DNA from: Filosporella fistucella
Taxonomy: Eukaryota; Ascomycota; Leotiomycetes; Helotiales
NCBI GenBank assembly: GCA_030077755.1
Contig: JAQJZZ010000008.1
Span: 2,666,001-2,730,000, forward strand
Direction of reading: 5' to 3'
Length of the DNA: 64,000 bases
Part shown: in pieces, positions 44,300 through 56,088 of the stretch
How the letters are laid out: the number at the start of each line of letters is the position of its first letter
Position numbering within the stretch: position 1 is the stretch's first letter
Translations under genes and position numbers: made by a program
The notes under the pieces: model-generated
What the model was told of the DNA's origin: nothing
The model's input: the letters and a program-made list of their open reading frames with translations, nothing else
The model's database searches: none

Positions 44300-47275
44300 A
44301 TGTTCAGTTCCGCTCTAAAGTCGTTTTCTTCGAATATAAATTCAAACTACAGCATATCCTCGACTCCTAGCTCGACGTCTGGGCCATGGAAGATATACGA
44401 TGCGAAGAAGAAATCTACAGGAAAAGCTGCCTCTGTATTCATCTTTGATCGCAAAGCTCTAGACTCGCATTCTGGATCATTAGGCAGGTCAAGTGCTAGC
44501 TCACTGAAGAGAGCGACGGAAGAAGTAGTCGAGAGACTGAAAAAGGAGGCCTCGTCGCTGGCAAGGTTACGGCATCCCAATATTCTGGAGCTTGTTGAGC
44601 CAGTAGAAGAGACTAGAAATGGCGGACTACAATTTGCGACAGAGATTGTGACTGCTTCGTTGTCGGGTTTGTTGCAGGAAAAAGATGATCAAGAAAGGGC
44701 TGGGGGTGTAGGTGGCCGATCGAGTCGATATGTCACAGATGACGGCGAGGGAGGCAGAAAGAGAAGAGAGATAGAGATTGATGAATTGGAGATACAAAAA
44801 GGACTTGAGCAGATCAGCAAAGCTCTGGAATTTCTACATGACAATGCTGGTCTCGTCCACGGCAATTTGACCCCCGATGCAGTGTTCGTGAATGCCAAGG
44901 TGGGAAATTTTCCTATATCCGTATAACTGGACTGATTTTTTTGCAGTCAGACTGGAAAATTAGTGGCTTAAGCTTTGCAAGTCCTCCTGATGGTTCCAAT
45001 AAGCCAACATCAGTTACACCCATCAACCTGTCCGAATCCCTGAATGTCGATCCTCGATTACCACGCTCTGTTCAAATGAACCTCGATTATTGCTCTCCTG
45101 ATTTTGTGTTGGACTCAAATCTCAATGTAGCTGCAGACATGTTCTCCCTGGGACTCCTTATAATTGCTCTGTACAATTCTCCCCATACTTCGCCACTGCA
45201 AGCAAATTCCAGCATCTCGACATATAAAAGGCTATTCACCTCGTCCTCAACTATTCCTTCAGCAGGCAATAGCTTTTTGTCGTCGAGGCCGCTACCAAAA
45301 GACCTCACGCAGTCAGTCTTACCCCGACTGATCACTAGGCGGCCAGCACAAAGAATGACAGCAAAAGAATTCCAACAGAGTGCTTATTTCGACAACATTC
45401 TGATTTCCACAATTCGATTTCTCGATTCTCTTCCGGCCAAGACCCCGGCTGAAAAAGCTCAATTCATGCGTGGATTATCTAGGGTTTTGCCATCGTTCCC
45501 AAAATCGGTGCTTGACAAAAAGGTCCTTCCAGCTTTGCTTGAGGAGATGAAAGATCGGGAATTACTGTCACTGATCCTGAAGAACGTTTTTATTCTGATT
45601 GAGCTCTTGCCATCTGGCCGGAGACCGTTCACTGAAAAGATCGTTCCAAGATTGAGCGAGATATTTCTTCCTCCAGCCAATTCTAAAGCAGCCCCTGAAC
45701 GGGATCCTGCGAAGGAGGCTGGGCTGATGGTGTTGCTAGAGCACATAAAAGTGGTTGCAAATAATTGTTCTGGGAAAGAATTCAAAGATAGTATGTGCTT
45801 CATCGAAAATTAATTTCCTACTGACAGATTTAGATATTCTTCCTATCATACACTTGGCAATCGAGTCACCTACACATAGCATTGTGGATGCATCCCTGAG
45901 AAGTCTCCCGGTTATCTTGCCGACACTTGACTTCTCCACTATCAAGAATGAGCTGTTTCCGGTGATTGCTTCTGTGTTCACTAAAACAAGCAGTCTAGGA
46001 ATTAAAGTCCGTGGTTTAGAAGCCTTTGTCATACTTTGTGGGGGTAGCAATGACCCAGCCGGAAGCAATGACGGGCTGGATGGAATCATGAACTCCAATG
46101 CTAGCAAGAAAAGTTCTTCAACCGCACTTGATAAGTATACCATGCAAGAGAAGATCCTACCTTTAATCAAGGGAATCAAAACCAAGGAGCCTGCTGTGGC
46201 AGTTGCAGCACTCAACGTGCTCCGTCAGGTTGGTGGAATTGCCGATGCTGACTTCGTCGCAATGGACATCCTTCCAGTCCTTTGGAGCATGAGCTTGGGC
46301 CCTCTGTTGGATCTACAGCAATTCCAGTCTTTCATGGATCTGATCAAAAGCCTCTCAGCTCGAGTAGAGTCTGAGCAGACCAAGAAACTACAAGAGCTAT
46401 CTGGTTCGAACGGTACTAAGGCTAAAGGCAATGACGATTTCATGTCTTTCGGATCTACCAACGCCTTTGGGCCAACGAATGGATCAGATGATCCAGAGAT
46501 AGACTTCGAGCGCTTAGTCAAAGGTGAAGCAGGCGTAGTGACTTCACCGAATGCCGTTGATTCCAGTTGGGATGCCGCACCTGCCAAACCTCAACCACGA
46601 CCTGCGGCACAGAATTCAGCCCCTTCATTTGCTTGGTCAACACCAAGCCCTACAACACCATCATTTGCTGGCCATTCCACGGCCGGACCTCTGAGACCAC
46701 AAGCAGGACCTACCTCACGAACAATAACCCCAGATCTTTCACGATTCGACTCCTTAACACCGTCTACTACGCAGTTCTCGCAGCCTCTACAACCCCAGAG
46801 CTCATTCAATGCACCGCTGCAACCACAACAACATAATGCTTTCTCCCCACCAGTTCATGCTCAACCATCGGGACTCCAGAATCCACCTCCGACAACAGTA
46901 AATTGGGGCGCGGCAGCACCAGCGTCAAATCCATGGGCAAGCTCAAACAACACACCTTCACTTTCCTCAATGAGTAACTCTATATCGAATTTATCGATAA
47001 ATCAACAGAGACCTGCGATGAGTGCTGGGAGTTCCTTCTCCCTTCCACCGCCCCCTAGCCAGACACAAAACCAGAGCCGACCGGCTTTCGGGGGGTCAAG
47101 TTCAAATTCATTTTCATTGCCACCACCTCCGGTCGGCGGCTTTCAAAATGCGTTCTCTGCACCGCAACCGCATCCAAGTCAAGGAATGGGGATGGGGATG
47201 GGTACATTTACGCAGCCCGTTCAGCAACAGCAGCAGAAGAAGTCGGGGTTGGATGCTTGGGAGAGTCTGTTATAA
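44300..47275 (+). CDS. SCYL2-type (Scy1-like) protein pseudokinase
   Basis: Exons 44300-44899, 44947-45790 and 45834-47275 give 961 aa. The N-terminal kinase-like domain (to about residue 340) lacks key catalytic residues: the catalytic loop reads LVHGNLTPDAVFVN (no HRD Asp) and the DFG place reads WKISGLS. A HEAT-repeat region follows (about 380-660; IIHLAIESPTHSIVDASLRSL). The tail is long, disordered and rich in Pro, Gln, Ser and FG-like words, ending SGLDAWESLL. SCYL2 proteins act in clathrin-linked traffic between Golgi and endosomes; the S. pombe relative is ppk32. Intact and typical in length. Confidence 0.9.
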
Positions 47276-47899
47276 ATTGGTGTAGGTAGCGTGGAGTCAG
47301 GCATAGAATCGGAGTTGAAAAGGGAAATTTGAGCGGATGGCATTTTGGATTCATTGCGTTTATATAGACCTTAGGTGACATGCTGATTTGGAAGCTTGAA
47401 GCAAATACAAGTTATTGTGTAGCACTGGGTACTACGGATTTTCAATTCTTTTGTGAGACTCGATAACAGGTAGTTCGGTATGGGAATGTTCTCATGCCTT
47501 TTCCCATTTCCGTCTCTGGACCTGAGCAGCTGCTGCTTTAGCCTGATCTATGGGCGAGCAAGCATAGGCCGAGCGTAAGCACGTAATACTAGAAAGGCTA
47601 AGCAGCGTAATGCTTTCTTTAACGTCTTTTCAATGTTTGCGGGCAGATCTTGATGATTTTAATAGCATTTAATTTCCTTCCCGTAGAAGAAGGAGTGCCA
47701 TGGCTGCTGGTGGTAGTGGCACTAGCGTGCATAACACAGCATAGACGTATAAGCGTGAAGCATATCTACGGGTGCAACCCGTTACAATTTTCTTTTATAA
47801 AAAGCAAAGAATTAAAGTACTTTAGAAATAAATTTAATTTATGTTGAGAAGAACAGAGGATCCCGTGACGTCCCAATCGGGAAGTTGACTGTAAGCTCG
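47276..47899. other. Intergenic, partly AT-rich, repeat-like
   Basis: After the SCYL2-like gene the sequence at about 47640-47850 becomes AT-rich with scattered stops and may be part of the same repeat as the LTR-like block that follows. No gene. Confidence 0.3.
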
Positions 47900-48166
47900 T
47901 GTCACGATCACGGGACTAGTGGATCATAGGTTTAGCAATCAACGCTCTGACTGGAAGGAGACTCTGTGTCACGTGATTGGATCATTGATCCTCAATAATC
48001 CAAGAGAACGAAGGTTCTATATAAGACTGGCATTTCTGCTATAGATAGGAGCTTCTTGCTCAACTTGTTTCACATCAGTTACTTACTACTATCATCACAT
48101 TTGATTACTTCTACTCTCTTCATTCTCGATACCAACCGACGACTAATGCACGTGATAATCGTTACA
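47900..48166 (+). repeat. Solo-LTR-like block
   Basis: 267 bp starting TGTCACGAT and ending ATCGTTACA, so the ends are TG..CA with an imperfect 9-bp inverted match. Inside is CTATATAAGA at 48017-48026, followed by a pyrimidine-rich transcript-start-like region (TACTTACTACTATCATC), as in LTR promoters of fungal retrotransposons. The word TAAGCT lies close to both ends (47892-47897 and 48168-48173) but two and one bases away, so it is only a possible target duplication. No internal retroelement coding adjoins it. Probably a solo LTR left after recombination. Confidence 0.45.
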
Positions 48167-48345
48167 ATAAGCTGTAGAAACCTCTTTAATAAAGGTATTG
48201 CATTCCTCAATACATGATGTCCCCATTGACATCGTATTAAAATTCAAGTATACCAAAGTACCAGCTGCGATCAAGCCAAATACAACGTTTTAGCTAACCT
48301 ATTTCCTCATGAAAAGTGTGCAAGGTTGAATTCTGGTGGCACATT

Positions 48346-51300
48346 TCAAGTTGGACTAACCATGAAGATATCTCGGGCCATGAAACTCAACTCCCGGTTC
48401 ATATACATAGACCAAGGATCCAGATACATCGTAAAGCTTGGGACAGTATCCTTTTCGAGATTATAGACGCGTACCACAACATACACATTCATGGGAGCCA
48501 CTTCACTACCCCATGAAATAGTGTAATTCCGCGCCTGAAATATGTTCTTAGTTTACACTTCATTACAAAGAGAGAACTTAGAGAGACGCACCTTTTCTAC
48601 CTGATTATTACTCATATATAAAGGTTCATTACAAGCCTCAGGCGTTGACTTCACCTCAAGATGGTACGTTGGTGGATTCCCTGACCAATTCTCGACCCCG
48701 CGCAGAAATCCGTGTAATCTTAACAGGTCAGTCAGTTTCCCGCCAATGTCTTCATATGTGAAATCAGCAAAATCTCTTTCGTGTCCTTCAAAAGGATTAT
48801 CGGGGTATAGTATGTTGCGATTTCGACTCGTCCAATGACGCGTGGCATCCCATTCTGGCTGCAGGTTTTGCGAGAGCCACTCGTTGATCTGTTGTTCATT
48901 AGATTATTCGAACCTCTAGAAGAAATATATGGAACTCACAAAAACTTCGCCCTGTAGCCCAATGTACTGTCTGTGGATTCCTTCCATAGTGTTGCTTGAA
49001 TCTGGTTCCGTTCTTGAAACGAAAGGACTCCGGCTAAACCTCGACCTCGAATGTCGTGTCCTCGAGGGACTGTAACTTGGCCGAGTTGGCGTTGCAAAGA
49101 TATCCGGTAGCGCGGAACTCATGTCATCGAAGTTAAAAGCATCAGAGTAGTTTCGATTTTCATTTCTACTTTCAGCAGTTGTCGAGGAACTGGCGAAATC
49201 AGTCTCGGGGGTAAGGATGCCGCTTTTCGATGTCGGAGTAGGTGATTTTTGAGTTGAATTGTGAACAACTCCAGGCATGAGTGCAGTAGCGATGCTTGTC
49301 CTTGATGGGTTTCCGACTAGGGTCGGTCTCATACTCGCTTGAGCAGCGGCTGCTTTGATAGAAAAGATCCTTCCATCTAGTTGCGGAATTCTGTCTCTCA
49401 AAAAAGAAGATTGTGATGAAATTAGAGGGACCGCTGGCGTCCGTGGAGTACTCGAACTTGGACTGGGTGTCCTTGGTGATGTGGCTGCATGGGAGCTAAG
49501 CTCGGCAACAGCTGCATTGTTGTCCTCGTCCAGTATACTGTCGATATCTGAAGCGTCGTTGGAATCGGTTCGAAGATAGTTTGGCGGATCTATTCCATAT
49601 CTCTCGAAAATATCATCAATATCTTCTAGCCGGCATCCCAAGATGAGAGACACCATTCTTTCAAACTTTGGTTCGATATTGCAGAATTCAATGAATGCTG
49701 CGCTTAGCTCGAAGTTGACAATCGCTTCATCCGTATTGAGGGCAAATGTGATTTCGAGTTTATCTTCGTGACTGTCATCAAAAAGTATACTGCCTGTATC
49801 ATCTGCTCCAATTACGTCGTCGACTTGGTGTGTTACCTTAATGGTAGGCACAACCCAAACTTGCAGCGTTTCCAAGACCCCAGAAAGCTTTTTCATTTCC
49901 GGTACGCTTTTGTCTGTGATGAGCCTAGCACAAGTTTCGTTAAAATTAGTTCAATTTTCCATTCGGCCCTGCTTACCTCTGCAAGTACAGTGATCTTGTC
50001 CTTAGATCCAATCTCCGTTCTTCGTCGCACATCTTATCACCAACTGTTTCAGAAGTACACGAGTCTATTTTGGACAGCACGTACTCCGACAAACCCATAG
50101 CCTTTATGAGAGGCTGTAATTTCTTCACTGTTGCTACATCAAAGTTGATGAACGGTAGCTTTCCATCAAAAATTTGCTGCAGCTTCTTCCTGTCTGCAAA
50201 ATACCAAAAGTCCGTGTCGTAGGTCATGCGGCAGAGAGTTCCATCAAGATGCCTTACCGGGATGATCTTCTTGCCTTTCAGCTTTGACAAGCAGTCTTGT
50301 GGCGACTTCGTTTTCAGATATTTATTCAGCTGCAAAAGCAACTCTCCAAGCCTGTCGAAGGATGTATCTTCCCGGACAACGCTCAGCTCCTGGATCACAT
50401 GGTCAAGAGTAACATTTCCCAATTTCAAATGATCTCGAAATAATTTTTTTGAAGCAGGATATTCAGTATTGAGGTAGTGCACTGAGGTCAGGGGAAAGGT
50501 CAGAGCAGGCCCGGTCCAAACGCACTCGTGCAAAAACACCCATTTTTTGAGTCCTTCGATGAAGACAAGGGGTCGATTCTTGAATTCAACCCTGAAATTC
50601 ATTAGCAATCTCAAAGTTCAGTTGAACTTGTGTCATTTCGTACTTACTGCGTCGGCTCCGTCGATAACATCTTTGATTCAAGCCTGGTGTACGCTGACTG
50701 AACAGAAGACTTGGAGGCGCCATTGGAGTCTGGTCGAGAAGCGAGCGCAATGAGCTGGCGAAGGTAGAACTTGGAATTTAGAGAAGTAAGAACACCAAAG
50801 CTTGAAAATTTCATCCAACGGCTGTCATCAGGCTCAGGAACCGCTACCTGGGGTAAATCGGGTCCTTCGGGTTGCAAATCACGACGAGGGAGGATGGTCT
50901 CTTGCAAAGGCCGAGCAATCCTGTCAGTACAACTGACCGACATCTTCGATATTTCCGTGACCAAGTTATCATACTTGAGCTGATCTTTATACGCAGACCA
51001 GTCATTCCGTAAGAGAAGCATCAGGTCCATAGTTGCATTTTCCTTTAGGAATATAAATTCCGGGGTCAGCTTTCCAGCCTCATCAACAAGGTGGGGTCGA
51101 GTGGACATTTTTAAGCAAGAGCAGGCCCACTCAACAAATTGCGATTCTTTTCCCAAACCACGGATTGCATCGAGATATAGCGGATGCAGAAGGGGGATTT
51201 CGCTTGCTGGATCCTTGGCATATTGACTTATGATTGGGCAAATGTTCTTCTCATCCTGTATATAGAATCGCTTAGCGTATCTAAAGCCTTTAAGCGGTGG

Positions 51301-53268
51301 AGCAAGAAGAAGTTGCAGTCTTTCGAAAGGTCCATTGTAAACGCTTTGGGGTGTCCGAAACAGATAGATCAAATCTTCTATAGACTCGCTCATCGATACC
51401 CCGTCGAAGGGTCTGTATCGTTGCATGATCAACCGGCAGACTGCAGCTTGATCACAATTCCTTATGCCAATCTCTCGGAAGAAAGCTCTACGATTGACAT
51501 CTTGACATGCCTTGAGGTCAACCAAATTGAAATCTAGGCCCATCGGGATTGTAGCACGAGAAATATCTTCTTCGAGAAAGATATTATCTTCAGATGCATC
51601 AACCCATCTACCATCGCGTAAAGGGATGAGACGGATAGCTCTCTGCTGGTGCCATGTTCCTTTCAAAATCAGAAGTTGTGCCACTGTTGAATGCCAGTCA
51701 TTGGACTGTTTTTCCAGAAATCCAACACCGTGGTAAATGATACAATCACGCAACTCTTTGTAGAACTTCTCGAATGACATGGTCTCCACACCAATCTTGC
51801 TTAGCTCTGGCAGGATTTGACTAATTTCCGAATCGTAGGCAAAGGAGAGATGATATTTCTCACTGCTTTTATCTTCGATCAAAGGCTTGCCGTTGAGTCG
51901 AAATTCCGGTGGTATATAAAGCAGGTCTGCGGGTTTCGAAAGCTCCTTCTTGCGTCGGCATTCGAGAACCGCCGATGTTGTTTTGAGTCGACTGAGTATC
52001 CATCGCTTTAATCGTGACCAGAATTTGCTAGTTCCCCCTCTATCTTTTAGGAAGAGAGGCCAAGTGTAGCGAAGAGTCGGAGAACCTGGGTGTATCTCAT
52101 TGAATCTTGGAACCGCTTTGTGTATAAATGTTGACAAAACACCCTTCAATACGCTGTCGTTCCATTTTGAAGAATCAACGCTCTCCCTGTTGGCGATCAG
52201 GAGGAAGTCGCTCTGAATGAGGTACTATACACATTATAAGACTCCAGCGAAGAAAGGCATGAGTCTTGAGATGGACTTACATTGAATCCATAGTCGTCTA
52301 TCGGAAGATATGCATATGTGTTCTGACGGCGGAGTACCGGCCTCATCTTGTTATCTATTGGGAACGCCAACACAGTCTCCGTTTCCGTGATACCCTCCCT
52401 TCGTTCATCGCTCTCGAGGTCTTTCTCCATGCGTCGAACAACGATGTATCTACGCTTTTTGATTTTGTTTTCGTTCGAGGTCGTCAAAATTGCCGTCTCC
52501 TTCCCATCAAAATCGACATCGTTATCGAGCCTTCGAACATGAAACTCACACTCCAGGTCAGGAGTAGAAATTGACAACCTGCATATCTTCCGCAAAAAGA
52601 TGAGAATCTCTGGCTCCAAGTTCTCAAGTTCACTCTTGATCTCTGAGTAATTTCGTCTACCTTTAATCTCAAGATATGTTTGTGTTTGGCCAACTTTCCT
52701 CTCCTCGGGCGGAAAGGGTTCGATGATGGGTACTATCATGCCAAGTATGCTTCGTCGATCAAACTTAAATTCATATCCCAACGAAGAGATATGGACTGTG
52801 TCTGCAATTTTGAAGACAGACTTGAAACCAATACCCTTCTCTCCAATGTAACCTTGCTTTCTTTCTTTGCTTTTCTTTGTACTAGCTCCAATACGGCAAA
52901 GAGCCTCTACGTTTGATTTATCGAAGCCAACCTCATTGCAGTCAACACGTAGAGAGAATTTCGATGAGCGACACAGAACTATGTGGAGTTTTGGAGTACT
53001 ACTCTCAAAGGTGTTGTCATCGGCATTTTGGATTAGCTCTAGCAAGAAATGGGTCGGCTTCTCGTATAATTGGTCGGACAGTCTATGCTTCATGTCAAGA
53101 CTTTGACATTCGACGATAACTCGAATCTTACATGTTCAAGGCACGATGCAAGTCTTCCACGTTGTCAGATTGCTGTCCATCGGCAACATCAACACCCTTC
53201 CGCCGACGAATATCTTTTAGGTGATTATCGGCTTCTTGTTTCTGGACGTTTCTAGCACGTGTTGCCAT
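48346..53268 (-). CDS. NO VEIN/sacsin-like GHKL ATPase with DUF3883-like C-terminus
   Basis: Seven exons: 53268-53132, 53082-52281, 52224-50648, 50591-49977, 49924-48940, 48888-48592, 48534-48346; phases agree and give 1533 aa. The N-terminal Hsp90-type ATPase shows FLLELIQNADDN (residues about 58-69), VDCNEVGFDKSNVEALC and GEKGIGFKSVF (about 126-136). A long central region of unknown fold follows, then a Ser/Pro/Arg-rich disordered stretch in exon 5. The end (exons 6-7) resembles the C-terminal domain of plant NO VEIN, with the PD-(D/E)xK-like motif EVK at about 1450-1452 in YHLEVKST, then YMSNNQVEK and NVYVVVRVYNL. The ATPase family assignment is firm; the nuclease-like reading is inference. 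Fungal roles of this family are unknown. Confidence 0.85.
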
Positions 53269-53875
53269 TTTTGGTGATAACGAGGATGGAAATCCGGTAG
53301 CAAAAGCAGAGTATGAAAATGAATGATGTTCAATGTGAGCTTCACAGAATTGAAAGTTGGAAATGTGCGGGGTTCTAGCTGGGTTCAATGCAGTCAGAAT
53401 CGAGAGTGTGGCACAGATAATGCTCATTGCTGTGGTTGGACAATCAAGGGAACAGAAGAACCCGACAGTTTGGAACAAATCGGACTTGTTTCCTAAAGAG
53501 TTAATGAGCGCAACACAACCCGCGGAGCAGTACCGCCTTCCAAACCGTTCTACTTCCTCCAAGGAGAAATAAACGCACCCCTGGGGCTTGAGGACCCACA
53601 CCCCTCATCTAATACCATTTTATGCCTCTTTGTGACAGCATGTAAACGGAGTTGACCACGGATAAATTAAATATGACAATACTGTCCGAACTTCTTAGAT
53701 ATTACCTTTGACGGAGGATATAAAGCTAGGGAGAAAAGCAAAGAAGAAGAGAAAAGGAGCAACTGCCCTTCGCAACCCACGCACGGCTGGTTTGTTACAA
53801 AGGGCTGGAAAAGGCCCCTCGATAAAAGTTGATGATTTTTAGTGAGAATATTCTTAGCTGTGCTGCGTTGCGTAA
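53269..53875. other. Upstream region of the GHKL-ATPase gene
   Basis: Presumed promoter. An antisense-looking open frame to 53601 on the same strand is an upstream extension without support. Nothing else recognised. Confidence 0.3.
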
Positions 53876-53948
53876 TAGGGGTGAGCAGACCTGAGCCGAG
53901 GGTGAGCTTGGCCTGAGCCGAGCCTGAGCAAGGGGCGGCGCTGCTCAC
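53876..53948. repeat. hAT-like terminal repeat remnant
   Basis: Starts TAGGGGTGAGCAG, which resembles hAT-family transposon ends. GTGAGCAG at 53881-53888 is an exact inverted copy of CTGCTCAC at 53941-53948. In between, the word GAGCCGAG occurs twice (at 53893 and 53916) among related CTGAGC words, as in subterminal transposase-binding repeats. It is too short for a full element; either a tiny non-autonomous copy or one end of a deleted one. The adjacent HET-related fragment lacks its 5' part. Confidence 0.4.
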
Positions 53949-53965
53949 ATGAGACATAGGATTAG

Positions 53966-55042
53966 GAAGAGCAAACATTCCAGTGGTGTAACACCCTGGC
54001 TTGGTCACGACTCCTTGATCTATGCTTGCAGTGTGATTCGGAATGCCAGGATGTTAGGGATAGAATATATGGACTTGTATCTCTCGTTGATGAGATCAGA
54101 CACCCTTGGAAGAATGTCTCATACCCATATCTCAAGCCAGATTATAAAAAGACCGTGGCTCAATTATATATTGATGCCTTCTTATTCTACGTGGTCACGG
54201 CAAGGCGATCCTACAGCGCTCGCTATTCGAATGTGGACCAGAAATTGGTGTATGCAATATACATGCTCAGATGGGTTCTCAAAGATCCTCTCTGGGACTT
54301 AGAGCGCGAAATGTTTCCTCCTCTGCAAGTACACTACACTCTCCAACAAGGAGAATTTTTTGCGACAAGTACCTGTTTCGTCGCCATCAAAGGCAACGGC
54401 ATTATATCGAGCGTCTCGGGAGCAATTTCTAGCTTCTAGGAACAAGAATTCAACTCGTTAATACAGCAGTTGATCGTGGAATCCGGTTGTGAATGCAAAA
54501 AGAGTTCCTTCACCGCAAGCAAGAGGAGCTTCCACACGACGCAGTTCTTAGGAAACAAGGCTGTCTTAAGATCAAAGAGTCAATTCTATCATTACAATTG
54601 TGAAGCAATTCCCAAGGAACATTCTAGGTTTCACACATCTTCAAGCGGTGGTCGTGTTCGAGCATTTGTGACATCGACTGGAACGATCGGCTACGCGGCT
54701 TCAGAAATCAAGTTTGGAGATATCCTGTGTCAAATGAGTAAAAATCGAGATCATTTCTTGATTCTTCGACCTAGCAAATATGGTCTGATCGATGGTTCCC
54801 CTCCCGCTGCGAAAAACAAATGGAAGGGGCCTCAACGATTGAACGTCGGCAGTCCAACTGAGAAGTGGCTGGAAGAGTTCTACATCGTCGGTAGAGCAAT
54901 TATCATGAGCTTCTCACAAAGCGCGAAACATGATAGATTGGTTAGAGAATATGAAAGGCGGTCTGGGCTGAAGTCATGGAAATTTGTTTGTGAGATGCCC
55001 TCAGCCCCTTTCCCTCCAACATTCTCTTCTCAAGAGAAGTAA
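53966..55042 (+). pseudogene. HET-related protein fragment with in-frame stop
   Basis: Open from just after stops at 53957 and 53963 to TAA at 55042, broken once by TAG at 54437-54439 in the same frame. The first part has LCLQCDSECQDVRDRIYGLV and YLKPDYKKTVAQLYIDAF, the segment that follows the HET domain in fungal heterokaryon-incompatibility proteins. After the stop come GTIGYAASEIKFGDILCQMS and a C-terminal region with KWLEEFYIVGRAI. The HET domain itself is missing, apparently cut off where the hAT-like repeat lies. The reading frame may resume through a short intron from 55039 and in the frame 55235-55759, but that is unclear. HET proteins trigger cell death on contact between incompatible strains; this copy cannot be complete. 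Confidence 0.55.
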
Positions 55043-56088
55043 GTTACTTATCTGAGATAGGTTAACATATCTGCAGATCTAGAAAGCTAGATCGAAGGCG
55101 TTACAACAGTTTCGATCACAGTTTCGATTGTGATGGACGCAATGACTCTCCTAGGCCTTACTAGGTGAAGGTAGTTGCAGTTTCTTTGACATCTCTAGCC
55201 TTGACAGTCCTCTTTCCCTGCTAACAGCTTTGAGGTGTCCCATGGCATGATTGCACACCCCTTAGAAGACAGAGAGGGGGTTTGGAAGAGGGGCTGCGTT
55301 CCAAATGAGAACAAGATAGGCGAGCATGTGCTGCTTCATATACAAAATCTGGTTGACATGGACTTCACATCTAATGAAGTAGCCGACGTGGGACGAGGCT
55401 CAGCCACCAAAGACAGCAAGGTTATAAGCCCCGAGCCGAGTGATAATCCAGATGCGAGCTTCTCGCAATTCAGGTCATCATCAATAGAAGACGTAGGAGT
55501 CATATGGAATACGGGATTAGACACGGCTCGGCAAAACGAGAAAGGACGGCTACAAAACATTGGTACGAAACCGCTGTCTCTTAAGGGATCGAAGTCTGTA
55601 GCTGGAAAGCTCGAGAAAGTTTTGCAGCCATTCGAGTTGTTGATGACTTGTAGTTTAGAATATCTGTCACTCACACTTCAGAATCGGTGGGCAAAGTGGA
55701 GAAGAAAGCCAGTTGCGAATGGCCGATCACGCATTGAATGGACATGTGTAATTACATAGTTTAGATTGTTTTCAGCTAACTGAGGATCATTCTGACGAAG
55801 TGATAGGCGTGTGGGCATGATCTTTGCGGACTTCAATAACAAGTCGATAGACACGCTAAACAAGTATGCCTTAATTCTGCAACGTCCACCAGCCGGAGCT
55901 TCGCTTAGTACCACGTCACAATCCTCGACGAATCACCTGGCGTCTCCACCAAGTACACATCTCCAACGAAATTCATCTGGAATTTTGATGCGACCACTTT
56001 AAGCTTTAGATGCGTTACTACCAGTATCCGCCTCGCAAGCTCATTCCGTGGCTGCTAGTAGCGCGCCTGATATCTCCTTTTTGGAGTT
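55043..56088 (+). other. Degenerate coding-like stretch
   Basis: A 175-codon open frame (55235-55759), with no ATG until codon 5 and no recognised motif, is in the same frame as the HET-related fragment and may be its decayed 3' part. Other short frames up to 56088 have no support. Confidence 0.3.

Noticed and set aside
53101..53131. A 31-nt intron in the GHKL-ATPase gene
   Set aside because: Extending to the next acceptor at 53083 gives a normal 49-nt intron, keeps phase and restores the expected family sequence before the ATPase motif.
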